Shown: positions 6,075-12,245 of the stretch, in pieces
Layout: every line of letters begins with the position of its first letter
Position numbering within the stretch: the stretch's first letter is position 1
Assembly (NCBI GenBank): GCA_026706505.1
Contig: JAPOYQ010000949.1
Location: forward strand, 1 to 12,594
Length of the DNA stretch: 12,594 nt
Direction: 5' to 3'
Source of the DNA: Gemmatimonadota bacterium
GTDB taxonomy: Bacteria > Latescibacterota > UBA2968 > UBA8231
Position numbers and translations under genes: made by a program
Notes under the pieces: model-generated
Databases searched by the model: none
What the model saw: only the letters and a program-made list of their open reading frames with translations
What the model was told of the DNA's origin: nothing

Positions 6075-7094
6075 ATGCCCGCAGACAATCGCCCGGTGCG
6101 CGTCGGCATCTATGGCACCGGCCGTTTTGCCAACCAAACGCACCTGCCCAACCTGAGTAAGCTAGACAGTGTCGAGTTGGTCGCCGCGAGTGATCCCAAC
6201 CCGGACAACCTCGCCGCCACCGCGCAAAAGTACTCCATCGTCCGCACCTATGCAGACCCGCATCAAATGCTCGCGGAAGAGCAGCTCGATGCACTCTATT
6301 CGATCGTGCCGGCCTTTGCGCGCACTGATGTGGAAGCCACGGCCGCAGCACAGGGCATCCACCTCTTCAGCGAGAAGCCGCAAGCGACCACCATGGCCGT
6401 TGCGCGGCGCATCGCCGATGCAGTTGCCGAGGGCGATGCGATTTCAACGGTCTGTTTCCGCGAGCGCTATCGTCCGCTCTTTCAGGAGGCTCGCCGCCTG
6501 CTTGAGGATAAGGCCATCACCCACATCCGCTTTCAGAGCACGTCCGGCTTGCCCTTGCTCGAAGCCGAGGTTTCCGACCCGGATAGTTGGCACTATCAGA
6601 TGGACAAGGCCGGCGGCTCGGCCTTTGACTGGGGGGTGCACGCCGTTGACTACTCACGCTTTATGAGCGGCCTCGACATTACCCAAGCGCAAGCGTTTTA
6701 CCACCATCCTCCTCGGTACAACACGCCGCTGTCGTGTTCGTTTAACTTTTTGTTGGCAAACGGAGCGACCATGACCTCGACGTTCCTCGCCACCACGCCC
6801 GCTGCTCCGGGCGACGAACCGCGCTTTACTGTTTTTTACGAGGGGGGATACTTGGCACTGTGGATGTACGACCGGATCGAGGTCAACGGTGAGGTGGTGT
6901 ACGCGCCGGAGGAATTCGACCCGTGGTTTGAGCAAGACCGCGTCTTCATTGAGGCCGTGCGCACTGGCAACCGCGCCCTGCTGCTCAACGACTATGCCGA
7001 CGGCCTTTATTCGCTGGCTCCGGTGCTGGCGGGATGGGAGTCGGCGCGGCGCGGCGGGAAGTTGATTAGTGTGGCCGAATTTATGGCGAGCTAA
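6075..7094 (+). CDS. Gfo/Idh/MocA family NAD(P)-dependent oxidoreductase
   Basis: This 339-residue cytosolic oxidoreductase has an N-terminal Rossmann fold with RVGIYGTGRFA (GxG at residues 14-16) and the acidic residue D40 at the end of the second strand (AASDPNP). The family hallmark EKP is at residues 100-102 (FSEKPQ). The C-terminal alpha/beta domain carries KAGGSAFDWGVHAVD (178-192), in which D185 and H189 match the family's catalytic Asp/His pair. Members oxidise or reduce sugars, inositols and sugar derivatives; the exact substrate is not readable. A strong AAAGGA supports the start. The downstream MATE gene begins 2 nt after its stop, so the two form an operon. Neighbouring glycosidase-like and sulfatase genes suggest carbohydrate catabolism. 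Confidence 0.95.
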   Translation: MPADNRPVRVGIYGTGRFANQTHLPNLSKLDSVELVAASDPNPDNLAATAQKYSIVRTYADPHQMLAEEQLDALYSIVPAFARTDVEATAAAQGIHLFSEKPQATTMAVARRIADAVAEGDAISTVCFRERYRPLFQEARRLLEDKAITHIRFQSTSGLPLLEAEVSDPDSWHYQMDKAGGSAFDWGVHAVDYSRFMSGLDITQAQAFYHHPPRYNTPLSCSFNFLLANGATMTSTFLATTPAAPGDEPRFTVFYEGGYLALWMYDRIEVNGEVVYAPEEFDPWFEQDRVFIEAVRTGNRALLLNDYADGLYSLAPVLAGWESARRGGKLISVAEFMAS

Positions 7095-7096
7095 GC

Positions 7097-8488
7097 GTGG
7101 GTCGCATCGCGAGGCGGTGGGGGGCCGCAGGCGGGTACCGAGAGTTTTTAGGGATCGCCCTGCCGCTGATTCTGAGCACGGCTAGCTGGAGCATCCAGCA
7201 CTTTGTCGACCGGGTCTTTCTCTCTTGGTATTCCACCGAGGCGTTGGCGGCCGCGCTGCCGGCGGGCATGGCCAACTTCACCTTCATCAGCCTCTTCATG
7301 GGCACGGCCCAATACGCCAATACGTTTGTCGCCCAATACATGGGTGCGCGGCGGCCGACGCGGGTGGGGCCGGCCGTGTGGCAAGGGGCGTACGTGGCCT
7401 TATTCAGCGGCCTGTTGGCCTTGCTGCCGGCCGCCTTTGCCGGCGAACTCTTCGAGTTTATCGGCCACGACCCAGGCATCCGCGCCGCTGAGACCCAGTA
7501 TTTCCGCATCCTTTGCTACGGCACTGGGCCGCAGGTCTTGTCCACGGCTTTCTCGTGCTTTTTCAGTGGGCGGGGCCAGACGTGGGTGGTGCTGGCGGTC
7601 AACGTCGTGGCCATCAGCGTCAACATCATCTGCGACTACGCTTTGATATTCGGGCACTGGGGGTTGCCTGAGTTGGGGATCGTCGGGGCGGCGTGGGCCA
7701 CCAATATCGGCTTGGTGGTTTCGGCCCTGTGTTTTGCGGTGCTGTTTTTGGGGCCACGCTATCGCAGCGAATACGCCACCTTGCGCGGCTGGAAGCCGGA
7801 CCTCAAACTGCTGCTGCGCCTGTTGCGCTATGGCGGCCCCAACGGCGTCAACTTCATGCTCGACATCATGGCCTTTACCTTCTTTTTGTTCATCGTGGGC
7901 CGCTTGGGGCCGATCCCACTGGCGGCGACGAACTTGGCCTTTCACATCAACAGCCTCGCCTTTATGCCGCTCATTGGTTGCAGTATTGCTGTATCGACGA
8001 TGGTTGGCCAGCGCTTGGGGCGCGACCAGCCCGAGGCTGCTGATTACTGCACGTGGTCGGGCTTGCACTTGGCTATGCTGTACATGGGGACGATGTCTTT
8101 GGGCTATGTGTTGGTGCCGGAGTTTTTCCTTGCGCCTTTTGGCGAGGAGCAAGACGCCAACTTTGCGGTAGCGCATCAGATCGCCGTGGTCTTGCTGCGC
8201 TTCGTGGCCTTGTACTGCGTCTTTGACGCCGCCTATATGGTCTTCGCGGCGGCCCTGAAAGGTGCGGGTGACACCCGTTTCGTCATGTGGATTTCGATCT
8301 TGCTGGCTTGGGCGATCATGGTGGTGCCGTCTTTTGCCGCCCTAACCTACTTTGATGGAGGGCTGTACCTGATATGGAGCTTTGGCTGCGCGTATATATG
8401 CATTTTGGGCGTGGCTCTCTACTTGCGTTTTCGCACGGGCCGTTGGAAGAGTATGCGGGTTATTGAGCGGGCCGACGAGCGTGAGTGA
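7097..8488 (+). CDS. MATE-family multidrug/metabolite efflux transporter
   Basis: This 463-residue inner-membrane protein has about 12 hydrophobic helices in two homologous halves, the MATE (MatE) architecture and usual length. Typical segments are FLGIALPLILSTASWSIQHFVDRVFLSWYS near the N-terminus, ISVNIICDYALIFG and GIVGAAWATNIG closing the first half, and, in the second half, AVSTMVGQRLG and AAALKGAGDTRF. MATE proteins export cationic drugs or metabolites in exchange for Na+ or H+. The substrate is unknown. The start is GTG, 2 nt after the oxidoreductase stop, with no strong Shine-Dalgarno of its own. That spacing suggests translational coupling. The coupling to a sugar-type oxidoreductase hints at export of a metabolite rather than general drug defence, but this is inference. 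The stop lies 3 nt from the stop of the convergent propeller gene. Confidence 0.95.
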   Translation: MGRIARRWGAAGGYREFLGIALPLILSTASWSIQHFVDRVFLSWYSTEALAAALPAGMANFTFISLFMGTAQYANTFVAQYMGARRPTRVGPAVWQGAYVALFSGLLALLPAAFAGELFEFIGHDPGIRAAETQYFRILCYGTGPQVLSTAFSCFFSGRGQTWVVLAVNVVAISVNIICDYALIFGHWGLPELGIVGAAWATNIGLVVSALCFAVLFLGPRYRSEYATLRGWKPDLKLLLRLLRYGGPNGVNFMLDIMAFTFFLFIVGRLGPIPLAATNLAFHINSLAFMPLIGCSIAVSTMVGQRLGRDQPEAADYCTWSGLHLAMLYMGTMSLGYVLVPEFFLAPFGEEQDANFAVAHQIAVVLLRFVALYCVFDAAYMVFAAALKGAGDTRFVMWISILLAWAIMVVPSFAALTYFDGGLYLIWSFGCAYICILGVALYLRFRTGRWKSMRVIERADERE

Positions 8489-8491
8489 ACC

Positions 8492-9478
8492 CTACAGTGG
8501 CTGGGCCACGGCTAAGCCCGTCCCGACTGCTGACACGCGATTCCACCCCGATCCTCTGAGACCCGCGTAGATCATGTAATAGGTCCCGTTTATTGCGAAC
8601 ACCTGTGGGGTCAGGAGGCCGTTGCAATCCCAGGCGTCGGCATCGGTCGCAGGCGTGAAGATTGGGTTGTGTGGGTTGGGTTCGAAGGTGCGGAAGTCGC
8701 GCGTGCGGACGTGCCCAATGGTCCAAACTTTACCGTCGTAGCCGCCGTAGAACAGATGGAAGTAGCTCGGCCCTTTGAGGATTTCGGCTTCGCGCACGCC
8801 ATAGCGGTCCCACGCCTGTCCCGATCCGCAGAACACGGGATTGGCGGGATTTTTGGTGACCTGTGCTGGGTTGCTGGTCGGTGCAGTGGCATGGCAGATG
8901 GTCGGCACGTTGTAGAGAATATCGCGCCGAGCCGGCGGCGCTGGCGATTCGCCGGTATAGACCATGTGAATGACATCGCCCGACACGGCCACGGATGGAT
9001 GGGAAGAGCCGTGTTGCTCGTGCGCGCCGCCGACTGCAACTACTGGTTCATTGCCAATCCGCGTCCACGCTCCGAAATCGCCATCGCTGACCAGCAGGCC
9101 GGTTTGTTTGCGGCGGGGCTTGTCCTTGCCTTGGGTGCCGAGATAATAGGCGTAGTAGCGCTGGTCGGCGGGATTCCAGAATGGGAATGGGTATTCCACG
9201 CCGTGATTGTCGAATCTGTCGGCGGAAGGCAGGAGTATGGGATTGCGCTGGTCGTGCGTCACTGCCGTAGGATCGGCGATCGGCGCAGAGCTGTGCATGT
9301 GTACCCAGCTACCATCTCCTCCCTTTTTGGCCCATAGATAATGCACGGTGTCGCCCACGACGATGGCGTGACTGGCAGCCGCCCACGCGGGTGGCTCGCA
9401 GTACAGCAGCGGTTTCTCGGCGGTGAGCCGCTCGAAGCGGGCGAATGCTGTAAATGGGATTGGGGCGTTGGTATTCAT
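8492..9478 (-). CDS. Five-bladed beta-propeller glycosidase-like protein (GH43/GH32/GH130-type fold)
   Basis: This 328-residue protein shows repeating propeller-blade signatures: HAIVVGDTVHYLWAKK, YPFPFWNPADQRYYAYYLG, HPSVAVSGDVIHMVYTG, EILKGPSYFHLFYGG and PQVFAINGTYYMIYAG. Each blade follows a 'strand, short turn, aromatic Y-W strand' pattern with NPI/NPV motifs between blades (NPILLP, NPVFCG, NPIFTP), typical of the GH43/GH32/GH130 and related sugar-hydrolase propellers. Acidic residues such as E106-like (HGVEYPF) and E (REAEILKG) could be catalytic, but I cannot place the three-acid set of a specific family. There is no signal peptide, so it is probably cytosolic. The start at 9478 has only a weak Shine-Dalgarno. 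It lies 47 nt downstream of the HEPN gene and converges with the MATE gene. It may act in the same sugar pathway as the oxidoreductase and sulfatase. Confidence 0.85.
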   Translation of the reverse strand: MNTNAPIPFTAFARFERLTAEKPLLYCEPPAWAAASHAIVVGDTVHYLWAKKGGDGSWVHMHSSAPIADPTAVTHDQRNPILLPSADRFDNHGVEYPFPFWNPADQRYYAYYLGTQGKDKPRRKQTGLLVSDGDFGAWTRIGNEPVVAVGGAHEQHGSSHPSVAVSGDVIHMVYTGESPAPPARRDILYNVPTICHATAPTSNPAQVTKNPANPVFCGSGQAWDRYGVREAEILKGPSYFHLFYGGYDGKVWTIGHVRTRDFRTFEPNPHNPIFTPATDADAWDCNGLLTPQVFAINGTYYMIYAGLRGSGWNRVSAVGTGLAVAQPL

Positions 9479-9513
9479 AAGCGGCTACTGGGTGATCACC
9501 ATTTCGCCACCAA

Positions 9514-9538
9514 GCTGAATGACAGTTACCTATTCAGC
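9514..9538. repeat. Inverted repeat spanning the HEPN stop codon
   Basis: GCTGAAT (9514-9520) and ATTCAGC (9532-9538) form a perfect 7-bp stem with an 11-nt loop that contains the TAA stop (9526-9528) of the HEPN gene. No T-tract follows, so intrinsic termination is doubtful. It could slow read-through into the propeller gene or mark an insertion boundary. Confidence 0.4.
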
Positions 9539-10056
9539 ACCTTCTCCTGAAACTGCTCGTACGCCTCATATACGTCCTCTGGGTCGGGAACAACCGGCAT
9601 TGTGCGAATCCGACCGTGTGCATACCAATTCCGAAACCCGAAGTATCCCTTGGTCACCGAGCAAACCCTCTGAAACGCCTCGTCGATGTCGCGGAAACAG
9701 TCTCGTAATTTGTCGAAAATTCGGTCGAGGGGGATCCGCCTACACGCCTGAGTAGCCTGCTTGCCAACTTGACGAGTCTCACGGCGATATTCCTCACACA
9801 GATCGCGATACGCTCTGCTTACTCTATCGCGCTTTTTTCGTTGTAGAGCTACGAGAAAATCCTCTCGGATACCTGCCTCCAAGAGCGTAAGGAGCTTGAA
9901 CGCGTAGTCTTTGCGTATCTCCTCAAGCAGGTCGGCACGTAACTCGTCGCGCTCAGTCGGTGTGAAAGATTCGAAATGCTCGTCGCCGAGGTCGTGCACA
10001 TTTTGTTGGAGCAAGGCGTACCATTCGAGGAGCGAATCACAAGTGAACTCGCGCAT
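9526..10056 (-). CDS. HEPN-domain protein, putative ribonuclease
   Basis: This 176-residue, mostly alpha-helical cytosolic protein carries the HEPN superfamily motif: R142-N143-W-Y-A-H147 (FRNWYAHGR), the R-polar-x3-H form used by metal-independent RNases of toxin-antitoxin, abortive infection and restriction systems. Further upstream, KLLTLLEAGIREDFL (54-68) resembles the helix that packs against the motif helix in HEPN folds. A charged helical stretch (KKRDRVSRAYRDLCEEYRRETRQ, about 74-96) lies between. No second domain is visible. The gene starts 2 nt after the stop of the upstream 154-residue gene and is clearly co-transcribed and probably translationally coupled with it. The pair has lower GC than the flanking genes. 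RNase activity is inferred from the motif alone; specificity and whether the partner neutralises or activates it are unknown. Confidence 0.85.
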   Translation of the reverse strand: MREFTCDSLLEWYALLQQNVHDLGDEHFESFTPTERDELRADLLEEIRKDYAFKLLTLLEAGIREDFLVALQRKKRDRVSRAYRDLCEEYRRETRQVGKQATQACRRIPLDRIFDKLRDCFRDIDEAFQRVCSVTKGYFGFRNWYAHGRIRTMPVVPDPEDVYEAYEQFQEKVLNR

Positions 10057-10058
10057 TT

Positions 10059-10523
10059 TTATGCGTCTAGGAACTCAGCTAGAAATTCCTCTAAGGCACT
10101 TTTATTGAATTCCCACCGTGTAGGTTTCCCGTATCTGCCCTCTCTCTTCGCAAAGTCCCACTCGTCATTTCCTTTATGCACCAGCATTACGAGAAGGGTG
10201 CTGCCCGAGACCACATCGACTCGTCCTTGAAAACCTATAATAAAACGCCCGACCGGTCTGAAGGTGAGAATCTGGCTTTCTAAAAAGACAAGTCGTAGAG
10301 ATTGGGCTTCGTAATCCCCAAGCTGGTCTTCCCGAATCGGAATATTCTCTGACTGGATCTCCAGCCAGTTTTTGTCTTTAAGAGGCTGTAACCACCCAGC
10401 TATCTTCGACATAAGCTTTTCGCAGTTGGCTATCCATTCCTGACGCACTGCTACATGTTCAAATTCCGACGCTTCCTGTTGCTCTTGTTTCTGCCTCAGT
10501 ATGTCCTCAAGTAGTTTGGCCAT
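10059..10523 (-). CDS. Conserved-looking 154-residue protein of unknown function, HEPN partner
   Basis: I do not assign this gene to a named family. From the chosen start it has a charged, Q/E/K-rich helical N-terminus (LLEDILRQKQEQQEASE, about 4-20). A helical part ending in MSKIAGWLQPLKDKNWLEI (38-56) follows. A beta-rich C-terminal half has the striking run RPVGRFIIGFQGRVDVVSG (89-107), then LLVMLVHKGNDEWDF and a short helix at the end. There are no membrane segments, no helix-turn-helix and no nucleotidyltransferase motif, so it is not an MNT-type antitoxin. The ATG at 10523 is preferred over one 63 nt upstream (10586) because AAAGAG lies 7 nt before it and the extra 21 residues are low-complexity. 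The TAA stop is 2 nt from the HEPN start. It could be an antitoxin, sensor or specificity subunit; this is inference from context. Confidence 0.8.
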   Translation of the reverse strand: MAKLLEDILRQKQEQQEASEFEHVAVRQEWIANCEKLMSKIAGWLQPLKDKNWLEIQSENIPIREDQLGDYEAQSLRLVFLESQILTFRPVGRFIIGFQGRVDVVSGSTLLVMLVHKGNDEWDFAKREGRYGKPTRWEFNKSALEEFLAEFLDA

Positions 10524-10530
10524 TATATAT

Positions 10531-10536
10531 CTCTTT
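10531..10536 (-). promoter_or_regulatory. Ribosome binding site deciding the start of the HEPN partner
   Basis: On the minus strand AAAGAG lies 7 nt before the ATG at 10523, favouring this start over the in-frame ATG at 10586. Confidence 0.5.
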
Positions 10537-10578
10537 CGCTGCAATTTGGACGAGATATTGTCTGCCGTCGAAGACCGA

Positions 10579-10590
10579 GACCGCACGGTC
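10579..10590. promoter_or_regulatory. Short palindrome upstream of the HEPN module
   Basis: GACCG-CA-CGGTC is a perfect 5-bp inverted repeat 55 nt upstream of the first gene of the HEPN module, where an autoregulatory operator could sit. It is short enough to be chance. Confidence 0.25.
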
Positions 10591-10799
10591 AGCGGGTAAG
10601 GCAGTACGCTCCTTCAATATCCAACCGATTGAATCGCCGCGCAATGACCGGGGCAACCGCTCGACTATTCGCTCCTATAAGTCAAAATCAACGCGCTTTT
10701 GCGCTGCCGCCCTTGAAGCGAAACAGGCGACTGGATAGATTGGGCCAACATATCGCAATCCTGCGCTCATTTAAGCTACGAGATGCCCATCACAACGCC

Positions 10800-10804
10800 A
10801 AGGA
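10800..10804 (+). promoter_or_regulatory. Ribosome binding site deciding the sulfatase start
   Basis: AAGGA lies 8 nt before the ATG at 10813. The alternative ATG at 10783 has no Shine-Dalgarno and would add ten residues before the canonical N-terminal strand. Confidence 0.65.
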
Positions 10805-10812
10805 ACGCCCCA

Positions 10813-12153
10813 ATGCCCCGTCCCAATATACTCTTCATCATGGATGATCAGCACCGCCACGACTATCTCGGTGCCGCCGGTTCTGAGTTCCTGCGGACGC
10901 CTCATATCGACCGCCTCGCCGCCGCTGGCGTGCGCTTTACCCAATGCACCACCAACGCACCCGTCTGCGCACCGGCGCGGATTGGCTTGGCCTCTGGCCT
11001 GCAACCGAGCCGCCTCGGCTGCTTGGACAATTCGGGGCGGCTGCCCTTGGGCACCACCACCTACTATCAGCGGCTGCGCGACGCCGGCTACCGCGTCGGC
11101 TGCGTCGGCAAGCTCGACCTGCGCAAATCCGCCGGCTACAATGGCCGCTACGGCGACCGGCCCTACGCTTATAGCTGGGGTTTCACCCATCCAGAAGAAT
11201 GCGAGGGCAAAATGCACGCCGGCTCCTCGCCCACGCCGATTGGCCCCTATACACACTATCTAGCTGACAAGGGGCTATTGGCGACGTTTCACCAGGACTA
11301 TCGACGACGCGCCGCTGCTGGTTGGAGTACCGACTGCCGCGACTCGCCGCTGGACAGCGCGGACTTTGAGGACGCCTATATCGGCCGTCGCGCCGCCGAG
11401 TGGATTGCCAATGTTCCCGATGACTTTCCTTGGCACTACTTCGTCAGCTTTGTTGGCCCGCACGACCCCTTTGATCCGCCGACCGAATACGGCGACCGAT
11501 ACCGCGATGCGGCGATGCCCTCGGCGATCAGCAACTCCCTCGCTGGCAAACCCGAGTGGATCAAAAAACGCGCCGCAGACTTCGCGCCCGACCAAATCGC
11601 CCAAACCCGCCGCCAATACTGCGCTGCCATCGAACTCATCGACGACCAGATCGGCCAGATCCTCGACGCGCTCGAAAAACGCGGCCAACTCGACAATACC
11701 TATATCATCTTTTCCTCCGACCACGGCGAACTGCTCGGAGACCACGGGATGTACACCAAGAGCGCCGCGTACGAGGCCAGTCTGCGCGTACCGCTGATCA
11801 TCGCCGGGCCGAATATCGCCGGAGGCCGCGTCTGTGACGCGCTGTGCGAACTCATCGACCTCAATGCCACGATATGCGATTTCGCCCAGCTCGCGCCGCA
11901 AGAGGCCATCGACGCCCGCTCGCTGCAGCCGGTCCTCGACGGCCAAACCGACACCCACCGCCAAGCGACTGTCGCCGCCTTGCGCAACTTCCGCTGCATC
12001 CGCACGGCTACGCACAAATACATCCAGAATTACAACGACTGCGACGAACTCTACGACCTCGAGCAGGACCCCGACGAGTTGCACAACATCGCCGCCACCA
12101 CTCCCACTGTGGTTGGCGATCTCGCGCGTCGCTTACGCCGCCGTTTGGGCTAA
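10813..12153 (+). CDS. Sulfatase (formylglycine-dependent, Cys-type)
   Basis: This 446-residue protein is a type I sulfatase of the alkaline-phosphatase fold. The N-terminal strand PNILFIMDDQH supplies metal ligands D11 and D12. The FGly signature is C52-A-P-A-R56 followed by GLASGLQPSRLG, so it needs Cys-to-formylglycine maturation. H217 is in SFVGPHDPF, and D303-H304 in SSDHGELLGDHG complete the metal site, with K316 nearby (MYTKSAAYE). K100 is in VGKLDL; most arylsulfatases have GKxH there, but here the position is Asp (D102). The C-terminal subdomain has the usual YDLEQDPDELHNIA. No signal peptide is visible, so it appears cytosolic, or else exported by another route. It acts on a sulfate ester, probably of a sugar; the substrate is unknown. 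The start at 10813 is chosen for its AAGGA and the strand-first N-terminus. Confidence 0.95.
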   Translation: MPRPNILFIMDDQHRHDYLGAAGSEFLRTPHIDRLAAAGVRFTQCTTNAPVCAPARIGLASGLQPSRLGCLDNSGRLPLGTTTYYQRLRDAGYRVGCVGKLDLRKSAGYNGRYGDRPYAYSWGFTHPEECEGKMHAGSSPTPIGPYTHYLADKGLLATFHQDYRRRAAAGWSTDCRDSPLDSADFEDAYIGRRAAEWIANVPDDFPWHYFVSFVGPHDPFDPPTEYGDRYRDAAMPSAISNSLAGKPEWIKKRAADFAPDQIAQTRRQYCAAIELIDDQIGQILDALEKRGQLDNTYIIFSSDHGELLGDHGMYTKSAAYEASLRVPLIIAGPNIAGGRVCDALCELIDLNATICDFAQLAPQEAIDARSLQPVLDGQTDTHRQATVAALRNFRCIRTATHKYIQNYNDCDELYDLEQDPDELHNIAATTPTVVGDLARRLRRRLG

Positions 12154-12179
12154 AGCGGCCACAAGGGGAAACGTACGAA

Positions 12180-12200
12180 GGGCACCCACAAGAGGTGCCC
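12180..12200. repeat. REP-like palindrome between convergent genes
   Basis: GGGCACC (12180-12186) and GGTGCCC (12194-12200) form a perfect 7-bp GC-rich stem with a 7-nt loop, flanked by CTAC. Its position between two convergent stop codons, 26 nt after the sulfatase stop, and its 'GTAGGGGCacc' form on the minus strand resemble dispersed extragenic palindromes found in many copies in some bacterial genomes. It could also act as a bidirectional terminator or mRNA stabiliser. Confidence 0.55.
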
Positions 12201-12245
12201 CTACGCAAGGTTGCTCAACAGCGCGACGAATTGTTCGCGATGATT

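Larger units (their letters stand above)
10524..10812. other. Divergent intergenic region (289 nt) between the HEPN module and sulfatase
   Basis: No gene is supported. It must contain the promoters of the HEPN module (leftward) and the sulfatase (rightward); I see no strong consensus pair. It contains GACCGCACGGTC (10579-10590) and a short GCGC-TTTT-GCGC hairpin near 10695. Confidence 0.5.

Noticed and set aside
7400..8176. Long antisense ORF inside the MATE gene
   Set aside because: Its composition is a high-GC shadow of the MATE frame, with no recognisable domain.
8497..8509. Hairpin GTGGC-TGG-GCCAC as terminator after the MATE gene
   Set aside because: The stem is only 5 bp with no T-tract and lies inside the coding end of the propeller gene.
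9526..10523. Classical MNT/HEPN toxin-antitoxin pair
   Set aside because: The partner has no GSxxxG...DxD nucleotidyltransferase signature.
10629..10847. Small plus-strand ORF upstream of the sulfatase
   Set aside because: It has a poor start context, overlaps the sulfatase start in another frame and has no recognisable feature.
11275..12084. Long antisense ORF inside the sulfatase gene
   Set aside because: It is a shadow frame of the sulfatase, which has complete catalytic motifs.
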